Shown piece after piece: positions 34,468 through 44,300 of a stretch of 64,000 bases of DNA. The number at the start of each line of letters is the position of its first letter. Positions within the stretch are counted from its first letter, which is position 1. The position numbers and the translations under genes are program-made. The DNA lies in the NCBI GenBank assembly GCA_022496805.1, contig CM040107.1, positions 12,730,501-12,794,500 on the forward strand, in the 5' to 3' direction. The notes beneath the pieces are model-generated. The model made no database searches, was not told the origin of the DNA, and saw only the letters and a list, made by a program, of their open reading frames with translations. This DNA comes from Pohlia nutans (taxonomy: Eukaryota > Streptophyta > Bryopsida > Bryales > Mniaceae).

Positions 34468-36864
34468 CTATTCCTCATCTTCCGGGCTCCCCACCAAGAT
34501 CGGATCCGCCGGCCTATCTCCCCGAGTTCCGCGCCCCGCCGATTGTCCCTCCTGTTGCTTTTCCGCCCTGTCCGGGTGGACATCCATTGCCTCTATACCT
34601 TCGCTCAAATCCCGGACTTCTTCAGGGCTTACTCCCGCGAGTCTGACCATGTGGATGGGCTCCACATCCACCACGGTCCGGGAGGTGGGTCCCTCCTGAT
34701 CCAACTCCTCCTCCGAAGAGCTCTCCCGGATGCATTCCGCCAGCACTCGGAACTCCACCAAAAATGCTTCTACCTTGTCCGAGTACTCCCGGACTACATT
34801 CTTCATCCGGGCTGCTCCCTCCAATCCCGGTTGAAGTACCCGCTCGTCGTACAACCGAGCCTTCATTTGTGCCTCCCCATTCGACTGGAACAACCCGGAT
34901 AGTTTGGAGACGCACTGCCGGCTTGTCTCTGCTACATTCCGGATGGTATCCTCTTGCTCCCGGATCTGCAACTCCTTCCTCTGTACGTGGGCCTCCGTCT
35001 CGTTAATGTAGGCTACCTTTCGTTTCAGCTCCTCCTCAAATCCCCTCAATAGAGCCGCAGATTCGCTCTCTGCCTCCCGATAACCTTGCAGTTGTCCGAT
35101 TAGCTCATTCTCCCTCTCCCTGCTCCGGATGAGTTTCCTCTGGAGTTTCCTAATTCGCGCCGGGTACTCCAGAATGTCATTTGTCCGGAGAAGGGTCCCT
35201 GTCTCCCGGAGAGCAGCGAACATGGGGTTGTACTGCTCCATAACCAGGTCCAGTGCCACTCGTGTCTGCAGTAACATGTCCTCCATCCGGAGCGGTTCTC
35301 TTCGTTCCGCTGGCACATTTCCGGATGGTCCCGCCTCCTGGACCGGTTCTGCTTCCGCTGGCATTCCCTGCTCCTGGTCCCCCTCATCTCCGGTTTCTTC
35401 TTCATCCTCCCCTGCCTCCTTGGGACGTTTGTTGAGTGGGGTCACCTTCCTCCGGACCGGTCCCTTCTTCTTTCCAGGTGTGGTATCCGGTCCTTCCGGT
35501 TCTTCCTCTCCTTCAGCCGAGAGGACTAACTTCCTCTTCTGTCCCTGGGGTCGCGGCTGAGACGGACCTCCCTCCTGGTCTGTCCGGTTCTCTTCTTCCA
35601 TACATTCTTGTGGAGCCGCCGGGGTAGAATCCTCCTCCATTGGTCCGGGTACCTCTACCGGTTGCTCCTGGGGCTGGGGTGGAGAAGGCCTCGTCTCCTC
35701 CTCTGGCCTGGACTCCTCGATCGGATCCACCCGAGGTTGTGTCTGGGAAGGACCGCCCACCTCCGGTTGAGGAATTGCCTCTCGTCCTCTCACTGGCTTC
35801 TTCCGGGTTAGCTTCGGCTGTGGAGAATCCTCCTCCTCATCGGAACTCCCCTCCCGGTCTCTTGTTCTCAGCTCGGGCTGATGTCTCGCTCCACCCGGTT
35901 GTTCTAGTTCCGGGTTCCTTCTTCCTTCCTGCCGCTCCTCCTGCTGCGGCCTCGTGCCACCCGGTCGGCCTCCCTCCGGGCGGTCTTCTCTCCTCTTGGT
36001 CTTGGTCTCCGGATTGGGGCTGGAATCGTCCAGTGGCCTTCTTACCGGTTGGTCTTCCTTCTCCTTCCGGAGCTCCTCTCCCCGGACTCTGCTCCTATCC
36101 GGTTGGGTTGCAGGTGGAGCAACCCTTCTCTCCTCCGGTCGGGACGACGAGCCGGTTCTGCTGGTCCCTTCTCCTCCATTCGGAAGCGCTGTCTTCTTTT
36201 TGGCCGGGCTTCTCACCCCCGGAATAGGCACTTTCTCCAATCTCTTCCTTTCTTCTGCCGTGAGGCACCCATGTTTCCCATACAGATGGTAGAGAAATGG
36301 GGCCAATGGGCATCCCTTCTTGTTGTCAAGGTTACCCGCCCACTTCTGCGTGTTCCAGTGGATCAGGATCCGTTTCTTCCGGAGAAGGGCGGAGTAGATA
36401 CCTCGGGCCAGCGTCACAGTGAGGGTGGTGGGCTTCTCCGGACTGAGGATGGGCACCACATACTGGAGCAACCGTTGCTCCCGGGGTATAATGCAGTCCG
36501 CCACCTTGAATCCGTCCTTGTCCGAGAGGTTGCTGAACCGCATCTTCACCCAGTCCGTGTCGCCCTTGCCTCCCGGTTCCAGGTCCTCGTTGGTGTCAGG
36601 GAAGTTGTACAGTTCCCGCCACATCTCCCGGGTCCAACTGCCATACTTCGCCCGGATGGTTGTCCGGAAAGCGTTCACCATCGGCCCGCCCTCGATTTCC
36701 TCCAGCATCCGGGAGTCCTGCACATCCCACACTCTCCCAAACAATCCCAAGCACCCCATCTTCTGGAGGTCCTGCATTAGCTCGTCGAAGTCTTGCTCTT
36801 GTTGCGGGATGTTCGGGCAGATACGTTTCTCCGGAATCTTGGCCCCGGCTCCGCTGCATGCCAT
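34468..36864 (-). CDS. Element B protein: N-terminal domain, charged Pro/Glu linker, coiled coil (about 798 aa)
   Basis: ATG 36864 lies in a good context (GCCATGGC). The frame is open further upstream to 37218, but only from a GTG, and that Arg/Lys-rich part has no counterpart in A. The N-terminal domain (WTREMWRELYNFPD, PILSPEKPTTLTV, NKKGCPLAPFLYHLY) is clearly related to A but only about half identical by eye. A long linker rich in Glu, Pro, Arg and Gln follows. The C-terminal coiled-coil part (RIRKLQRKLIRSRERENEL) is nearly the same as in A. It ends in an acidic tail (GSPEDEE). No nuclease, helicase or transposase motif was found. Role unknown; it is the only gene of an element that carries a target duplication. 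Confidence 0.7.
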   Translation of the reverse strand: MACSGAGAKIPEKRICPNIPQQEQDFDELMQDLQKMGCLGLFGRVWDVQDSRMLEEIEGGPMVNAFRTTIRAKYGSWTREMWRELYNFPDTNEDLEPGGKGDTDWVKMRFSNLSDKDGFKVADCIIPREQRLLQYVVPILSPEKPTTLTVTLARGIYSALLRKKRILIHWNTQKWAGNLDNKKGCPLAPFLYHLYGKHGCLTAEERKRLEKVPIPGVRSPAKKKTALPNGGEGTSRTGSSSRPEERRVAPPATQPDRSRVRGEELRKEKEDQPVRRPLDDSSPNPETKTKRREDRPEGGRPGGTRPQQEERQEGRRNPELEQPGGARHQPELRTRDREGSSDEEEDSPQPKLTRKKPVRGREAIPQPEVGGPSQTQPRVDPIEESRPEEETRPSPPQPQEQPVEVPGPMEEDSTPAAPQECMEEENRTDQEGGPSQPRPQGQKRKLVLSAEGEEEPEGPDTTPGKKKGPVRRKVTPLNKRPKEAGEDEEETGDEGDQEQGMPAEAEPVQEAGPSGNVPAERREPLRMEDMLLQTRVALDLVMEQYNPMFAALRETGTLLRTNDILEYPARIRKLQRKLIRSRERENELIGQLQGYREAESESAALLRGFEEELKRKVAYINETEAHVQRKELQIREQEDTIRNVAETSRQCVSKLSGLFQSNGEAQMKARLYDERVLQPGLEGAARMKNVVREYSDKVEAFLVEFRVLAECIRESSSEEELDQEGPTSRTVVDVEPIHMVRLAGVSPEEVRDLSEGIEAMDVHPDRAEKQQEGQSAGRGTRGDRPADPILVGSPEDEE

Positions 36865-37816
36865 GGCTGCGGACTCCGGGCGGGCTTCTTCACTCCTCCG
36901 GATGTGACGCAGCTCCTTCTCCGGATGCGCCTTCTCTTTCCTCGGTAAACCTCGCGCCTTGCGCTCCGGGCGCTTCCCTTTCCGCTTCCGGGGTGTTCTT
37001 CTAACCTCCCAGAGACCCCGCGACCCTTTTCGTGACTGCGCACTTCCTTTCTTCCTCAAACTCCGCCGGAAATGGCGGTGCGCACTGTCCGGAGGCTCGC
37101 CTACTTCGAACTCTATCCTTGCGTCCCTATCTATCACCGGGTATTCAGTTTCCCTCACTCCCGGACTCTCAGAATCTGCACAATACGGTCGCTCAACGCT
37201 CTCTTCTTCCGGTCCCACACTATCAATTCTACGGCTATCCAGAAGCTCGAAATTCTGCTGGCGCGGACAACTGGAGCTGTAGAGAGTGAATGAACAGTGG
37301 GCCGCCTAGTTTAGAGCGGCCCACTTCAATGCTCAGACCGTGACCGGGTCCATCGGAGACCCGTCCTCTCCTATCCAGTCTCCCATCCGGTTCCCCACCG
37401 GAACTTGCTGTCAGTCTAGTCCTATAATAATTCCCCTAGGCTGCGCCCGGATGATACTCTCTCTCCAAATAAATAATTGGGCCATTATGGCCACTACTCC
37501 TCTTATTTATGGAGGAAAGACTACTCCTAGTTGCCCTAGAAACCCTAACTAGCCGCTTTTGGTAAAACGAGGTTTGACAATACCTACTTGCCTTAAGTAA
37601 CCACATTCTTCTATCTTCAGTAGTGGTTGGGAGCTGCCTAACGGTGTGCATAAGCTTACCAGATTCAGCATCAAATACCTCTTCGTCAACGTGCACCGTT
37701 GCTGCGAGAAATTGAAACGTTAGACTAAGACTGAATGCAGAAACAACTGCTACTCCATCGTCCCCTAGCGGGAAGGAAGTAGGGACGCCTGCTCCTTCGA
37801 CACGAACGACTGCCAT

Positions 37817-38309
37817 GCTCTACTCTTGGGGAAGTGTAAATTCAAGACATTCAATGCAATCCGGAATGAGAGTGAGCATCTGGGAAATGAGCGCTTAAAT
37901 CTACATGTGTGTTTCTGGATCTCTATACCCTAAACCTAGATGTCCGTTTCTGTAGATAGATATAATTGTAGGATGCAGCTGTTGCCTTTGGAAAACCACT
38001 GTGATTGGAAGTAGCCGTCCAAACTCTGACAGATATTTAAAAACATTTGCACAAATGCTGCACGAGGAGCACGATGGCAAGTTGATACTAAAGTATGCAC
38101 TCAGGATTAGACTCTCTTAAAGAATGAATGATTCTTACCTCAATATTAGTCGCTCATATATTTGAATTCCCTGTGTTAGTCTAACGCACCCTAAACCAAG
38201 CTGACATGTTCTAATCATTCTGTCAATAGTAATTATTCAAATCAAAAGTCAGAAATGGCTAGTGCCGGTTCAAAGCTGTTAACTGCATGAACGATGGGAG
38301 TTATTCATT
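37817..38309. promoter_or_regulatory. Divergent intergenic region between transposase and six-exon gene
   Basis: A 493-bp gap separates two start codons pointing away from each other, so both promoters must lie here if the genes are complete at their 5' ends. An 11-codon upstream ORF (38255-38290) precedes the plus-strand ATG at 38310. No clear TATA box or repeated operator was identified. Confidence 0.4.
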
Positions 38310-41300
38310 ATGCATAGAGGAGCCCAGAAGAGAAGACGAAAGAGTAGTCTCAGGTTTAGTAGTAGAAAGCAATTGATGCGAAGCAAGATGAAGTTGAGGA
38401 GTGGAAGTACTCAGGAACCTGCAGAGGTGGACACGCAAAGAGTTTTGGATTATGGCAACATTGTGTCTGAGCGGGAGCTGGAGACAATTGTAGAGACAAA
38501 CTTTGAGACGCCCAGACAACAGCCTCTACAACAAAGCGATCAACCAAACATTTGTGAGGACGAGGAAAGTGATTCGGAGGAAGAGTCGCATGATGTCAAG
38601 GTAATATTGTGTTGTTTATGTAAGCAGTCGGAGCAATCATTTTGCGTCTTACAGTAAACTCCAATGACACTAAGTTTTGTATGCTATCTATGGACCATTT
38701 TCTTAAGAGAACAATGTTTACTATCGATTAGCGCCTCGACGACTACATTGTCCAAAAATCATAATATATATATATTCTTTGGCCCCTGGACTTTATCCTA
38801 GCCTTTACATTTCAGCCCCTAGCCTTGCCTGAGTCTTCAAGTTCTAGAACACCGGCTTGCTTGCCATCGAAACCATGGCGCTGGTCCTCGTGAGGTGGGC
38901 CCTAGCTCTCTTAGGGTTTTCGAATCGCCCTCGTCTATTGCACTGTCCCATGGCAGCGCTCACTTGGGCTTGTCCATACGAGCTTTCCGTCGTGGTTGCT
39001 CCTGGCCCTTGCCGGCTGCTACACATCTATATCCAGGCCCTCGTCTCTATCTTCTGGGTCTTGATCTTCTCGTGTTTTCCGCAGCGTTTGTTTGTCTCTC
39101 TCCTGCCTAGACACGCTCACCTGGGTCTCAGTATCCTCACTGCCGTAGACACGCTCGGGGTTTGCTCTCTCCCCTCAACAGTAGAATAACACCTCTACAT
39201 TCAATGCTTTTGATTAATTACTTAGGAGAACACCGCACATTGATTAAGAAACTAGTTAGTACTAGTGTCTCAGCATTTTGGATATTGTATTCAGCAGATG
39301 GAGAGCGCACCAAAAGGTGATGGTCAAGGGAATGAGGAAAATGCAGGTAGACAAATTCAGGAGGACTCAGTCACGGAAGAATTGGAGACGGGGGCCTCAG
39401 TGGAGAATGAGATCATGGCCATCGCTACTCACCGTGTGCAACCAGGTATACATGCTTGGGCAATTTGTGTGAATTCTCAAAGCAATCCAATCCATGTGGA
39501 AGCCCTGTCCTTACCCAGCTGGTACCGGCCTCAATGAGGAGGTCAATTTTTGATTTTCTTGAACACTCAACTTGGTTATTTCTTGTGGAAACTCAAAGCA
39601 ATCTAATCCATGTGGAAGCGCTATCCTTACCCAGCCGATACCGGCCTCACTGTGGAGGTCAATTTTTGATTTTTTTGAACACTCAACTTTGTTTTTGTTG
39701 TGTGAATTCTCAAAGCAATCTAATCCATGTGGAAGCGCTGTCCTTACCCAGCCGGTACCGGCCTCAATCTGGAGGTCAATTTTTGATTTTATTTAACACT
39801 CAACTTGGTTTTGTTGAGTGAATTCTCAAAGCAATCTAATCCATATGGAAGCGCTGTCCTTACCCAGCCGGTACCGGCCTCACTGTGGAGGTCAATTTTT
39901 GATTTTTTTGAACACTCACTTTTGTTTTTTTGAATGAATTCTTAAAGCAATCTAATAAATATGGAAGCCCTGTCCTTACCCAGCCGGTACCTGCCTCACT
40001 GTGGAGGTCAATTTTTAATTTTTTTTAACACTCAACTTTGTTTTTTTGAGTGAATTCTCAAAGCAATCTTATCCATGTGGAAGCCCTTTCCTTACCTAGC
40101 CGGTACCGGCTTCACTGTGGAGGTCAATTTTTGATTTTTTTGAACACTCAGCTTTGTTTTTTTGTGTGAATTCTCAAAGCAATCTTATCCATGTGGAAGC
40201 CCTTTCCTTACCCAGCCGGTACCGGCCTCACTCTGGAGGTCAATTTTTGATTTTTTTGAACACTCAGCTTTGTTTTTTTGTGTGAATTCTCAAAGCAATC
40301 TAATCCATGTGCAAGCCCTTTCCTTACCTAGCCGGTACCGGCCTCACTGTGCAGGTCAAATTTTGATTTTTTTGAACACTCAACTTGGTTTTTCTTTGTG
40401 AATTCTCAAAGCAATCTAATCCATGTGGAAGCGTTGTCCTTACTTTGCCGGTACCGGCCTCACGGTGGAGGTCAATTTTTGATTTTTTTGAACACTCAAC
40501 TTTGTTTTTGTTGCGTGAATTCTCAAAGCAATCTAATCCCTGTGGAAGCGCTGTCCTTACCCAGCCGGTACCGGCCTCACTGTGGAGGTCAATTTTTGAA
40601 TTTTTTCCACACTCAACTTGGTTTTTGTTGAGTGAATTCTCAAAGCAATCTAATCCATGTGGAAGCGCTGTCCTTACCCAGCCGGTACCGGCCTCAATGT
40701 GGAGGTCAATTTTTGATTTTATTTAACACTCAACTTGGTTTTGTTGAGTGAATTCTCAAAGCAATCTAATCCATGTGGAAGCGCTGTCCTTACTTTGCCG
40801 GTACCGGCCTCACTGTGGAGGTCAATTTTTGATTTTTTTGAACACTCAACTTTGTTTTTGTTGTGTGAATTCTCAAAGCAATCTAATCCATGTGGAAGCG
40901 CTGTCCTTACCCAGCCGGTACCGGCCTCAATGTGGAGGTCAATTTTTGATTTTATTTAACACTCAACTTGGTTTTGTTGAGTGAATTCTCAAAGCAATCT
41001 AATCCATGTGGAAGCGCTGTCCTTACTTTGCCGGTACCGGCCTCACTGTGGAGGTCAATTATTGATTTTTTTGAACACTCAACTTGGTTTTTGTATTGTA
41101 AATTCTCAAAGCAATCTAATCTATGTGGAAGCGCTGTCCTTACCCAGCCGGTACGGGCCTCAATGTGGAGGTCAATTTTTTATTTTATTTAACACTCAAC
41201 TTGGGCAATTTGTGTGAATTCTCAAAGCAATCTAATCCATGTGGAAGCGCTGTCCTTACCCAACCGGTACCGGCCTCACTGTGGAGGTCAATTTTTGATT

Positions 41301-44300
41301 TTTTTTAACACTCAACTTTGTTTCTGTTGCGAGATTCTCAAAGCAATCTAATCCATGTGGAAGCGCTGTCCTTACCCAGCTGGTACCGGCCTCACTGTGG
41401 AGGTCAATTTTTGATTTTTTTAACACTCAACTTTGTTTTTGTTGTGTGAATTCTCAACGCAATCTAATCCATGTGGAAGCGCTGTCCTTACCCAGCCGGT
41501 ACTGGCCTCAATGTAGAGGTCAATTTTTGAATTTTTTCAACACTCAACTTGGTTTTTGTTGAGTGAATTCTCAAAGCAATCTAATCCATGTGGAAGCGCT
41601 GTCCTTACCCAGCCGGTACCGGCCTCACTGTGGAGGTCAATTTTTGATTTTTTTGAATGAATTCTTAAAGCAATCTAATAAATATGGAAGCCCTGTCCTT
41701 ACCCAGCCGGTACCTGCATCACTGTGGAGGTCAATTTTTAATTTTTTTTAACACTCAACTTTGTTTTTTTGAGTGAATTCTCAAAGCAATCTTATCCATG
41801 TGGAAGCCCTTTCCTTACCCAGCCGGTACCGGCCTCACTGTGGAGGTCAATTATTGATTTTTTTGAACACTCAGCTTTGTTTTTTTGTGTGAATTCTCAA
41901 AGCAATCTAATCCATGTGGAAGCGCTGTCCTTACCCAGCCGGTACCGGCCTCACTGTGGAGGTCAATTTTTGATTTTTTTAACACTCAACTTTGTTTTTG
42001 TTGTGTGAATTCTCAACGCAATCTAATCCATGTGGAAGCGCTGTCCTTACCCAGCCGGTACTGGCCTCAATGTAGAGGTCAATTTTTGAATTTTTTCAAC
42101 ACTCAACTTGGTTTTTGTTGAGTGAATTCTCAAAGCAATCTAATCCATGTGGAAGCGCTGTCCTTACCCAGCCAGTACCGGCCTCACTGTGGACGTCAAT
42201 TTTTGATTTTTCTGAACACTCAACTTTGTTTTTGTTGCGTGAATTCTCAAAGCAATCTAATCCATATGGAAGCGCTGTCCTTACACAGCCGGTACGGGCC
42301 TCACTGTGGAGGTCAATTTTTGAATTTTTTCAACACTCAACTTGGTTTTTGTTAAGTGAATTCTCAAAGCAATATAATCCATCTGGAAGCGTTGTCCTTA
42401 CCCAGCCGGTACCGGCCTCACTATGGAGGTCAATTTTTGATTTTTTTGAACACTCAACTTTGTTTTTGTTGTGTGAATTCTCAAAGCAATCTAATCCATG
42501 TGGAAGCGCTGTCCTTACCCAGCCGGTACCGGCCTCAATGTGGAGGTCAATTTTTGATTTTATTTAACACTCAACTTGGTTTTGTTGAGTGAATTCTCAA
42601 AGCAATCTAATCCATGTGGAAGCGCTGTCCTTACCCAGCCGGTACCGGCCTCACTGTGGAGGTCAATTATTGATTTTTTTGAACACTCAACTTGGTTTTT
42701 GTTGTGTAAATTCTCAAAGCAATCTAATCTATGTGGAAGCGCTGTCCTAACCTTGCCGATACCGGCCTCAATGTGGAGGTCAATTATTGATTTCTTTTAA
42801 CACTCAACATGGGCAATTTGTGTGAATTCTCAAAGCAATCTAATCCATGTGGAAGCGCTGTCCTTACCCAGCCAGTACCAGCCTCACTGTGGAGGTCAAT
42901 TTTTGATTTTTTTGAACACTCAACTTTGTTTCTGTTGTGTGAATTCTCAAAGCAATCTAATCCATGTGGAAGCGCTGTCCTTACCCTGCCGGTACCGGCC
43001 TCAATGTAGAGGTTAATTTTTGAATTTTTTCAACACTCAACTTGGTTTTTGTTGAGTGAATTCTCAAAGCAATCTAATCCATGTGGAAGCGCTGTCCTTA
43101 CCCAGCCGGTATTGGCCTCACTGTGGAGGTCAATTTTTGATTCTTTTGAACACTCACTTTTGTTTTTTTGAATGAATTCTTAAAGCAATCTAATAAATAT
43201 GGAAGCGCTGTCCTTACCCAGCCCGTACCTGCCTCACTGTGGAGGTCAATTTTTAATTTTTTTTAACACTCAACTTGGTTTTTCTTTGTGAATACTCAAA
43301 GCAATCTAATCCATGTGGAAGCGCTGTCCTTACCCAGCCGGTACCGGCCTCACTGTGGAGGTCAATTTTTGATTTTTTTGAACACTCAACTTTGTTTTTG
43401 TTGTGTGAATTCTCAAGGCAATCTAATCCATGTGGAAGCGCTGTCCTTACTTTGCCGGTACCGGCCTCAATGTGGAGGTCAATTTTTGATTTTATTTAAC
43501 ACTCAACTTGGTTTTGTTGAGTGAATTCTCAAAGCAATCTAATCCAAGTGGAAGCGCTGTCCTTACTTTGCCGGTACCGGCCTCACTGTGGAGGTCAATT
43601 ATTGATTTTTTTGAACACTTAACTTGGTTTTTGTTGTGTAAATTCTCAAAGCAATCTAATCTATGTGGAAGCGCTGTCCTTACCCAGCCGGTACCGGCCT
43701 CAATGTGGAGGTCAATTTTTGATTTTATTTAACACTCAACTTGGTTTTGTTGAGTGAATTCTCAAAGCAATCTAATCCATGTGGAAGCGCTGTCCTTACT
43801 TTGCCGGTACCGGCCTCACTGTGGAGGTCAATTATTGATTTTTTTGAACACTTAACTTGGTTTTTGTTGTGTAAATTCTCAAAGCAATCTAATCTATGTG
43901 GAAGCGCTGTCCTTACCCAGCCGGTACCGGCCTCAATGTGGAGGTCAATTATTGATTTTTTTTAACACTCAACATGGGCAATTTGTGTGAATTCTCAAAG
44001 CAATCTAATCCATGTGGAAGCTCTGTCCTTACCCAGCCGGTACCGGCCTCACTGTGGAGGTCAATTTTTGATTTTTTTGAACACTCAACTTTGTTTTTGT
44101 TGTGTGAATTCTCAAAGCAATCTAATCCATGTGGAAGCGCTGTCCTTACCCAGCCGGTACCGGCCTCAATGTGGAGGTCAATTTTTGATTTTATTTAACA
44201 CTCAACTTGGTTTTGTTGAGTGAATTCTCAAAGCAATCTAATCCAAGTGGAAGCGCTGTCCTTACTTTGCCGGTACCGGCCTCACTGTGGAGGTCAATTA

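Larger units (their letters stand above)
33037..37579 (-). mobile_element. Element B: better-preserved member of the element A family, 5-bp target duplication
   Basis: On the minus strand it starts TGTCAAACCTCG at 37579 and ends TGCTACGACA at 33037. ATACC stands outside both ends (33032-33036 and 37580-37584). Removing the element and one ATACC restores the transposase reading frame (..ASRY-RAYG..). No LTRs and no polymerase or integrase are seen. It is 4543 bp against 4331 for A, mainly from a longer leader and linker. It inserted after the host transposase gene was formed. Its own ORF is intact, so it is probably younger than its host's decay. Confidence 0.85.
29635..37816 (-). pseudogene. 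MULE-like transposase with GCM-like zinc region and SWIM finger; five stops; split by element B
   Basis: Exon 1 starts at ATG 37816 (MAVVRVEGAG), is interrupted by element B (33037-37579 plus one ATACC), resumes in frame at 33031 and runs to 31196. A GT-AG intron (31093-31195, phase 0) precedes exon 2, which ends at 29635. Regions in order: N-terminal part with an acidic IYELSDDD motif; Cys/His-rich zinc region (SYCCGHLRCENVDCDF ... HFGTHDHP) resembling GCM/WRKY-GCM1 fingers; DDE-type core with candidate acids in FDHVKR, FMADSAQANW and TEDGLRR; C-terminal SWIM finger (CSCPYF ... HCKHHYFVF). Stops in frame: TAG 32642-32644, TAG 31607-31609, TAA 31298-31300, TGA 31226-31228 and TAG 30853-30855, with no frameshift seen. 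Family assignment is by motif only. Confidence 0.75.

Noticed and set aside
38857..39189. 110-codon hydrophobic ORF
   Set aside because: Lies in intron 1 of the six-exon gene; no start context or family features.
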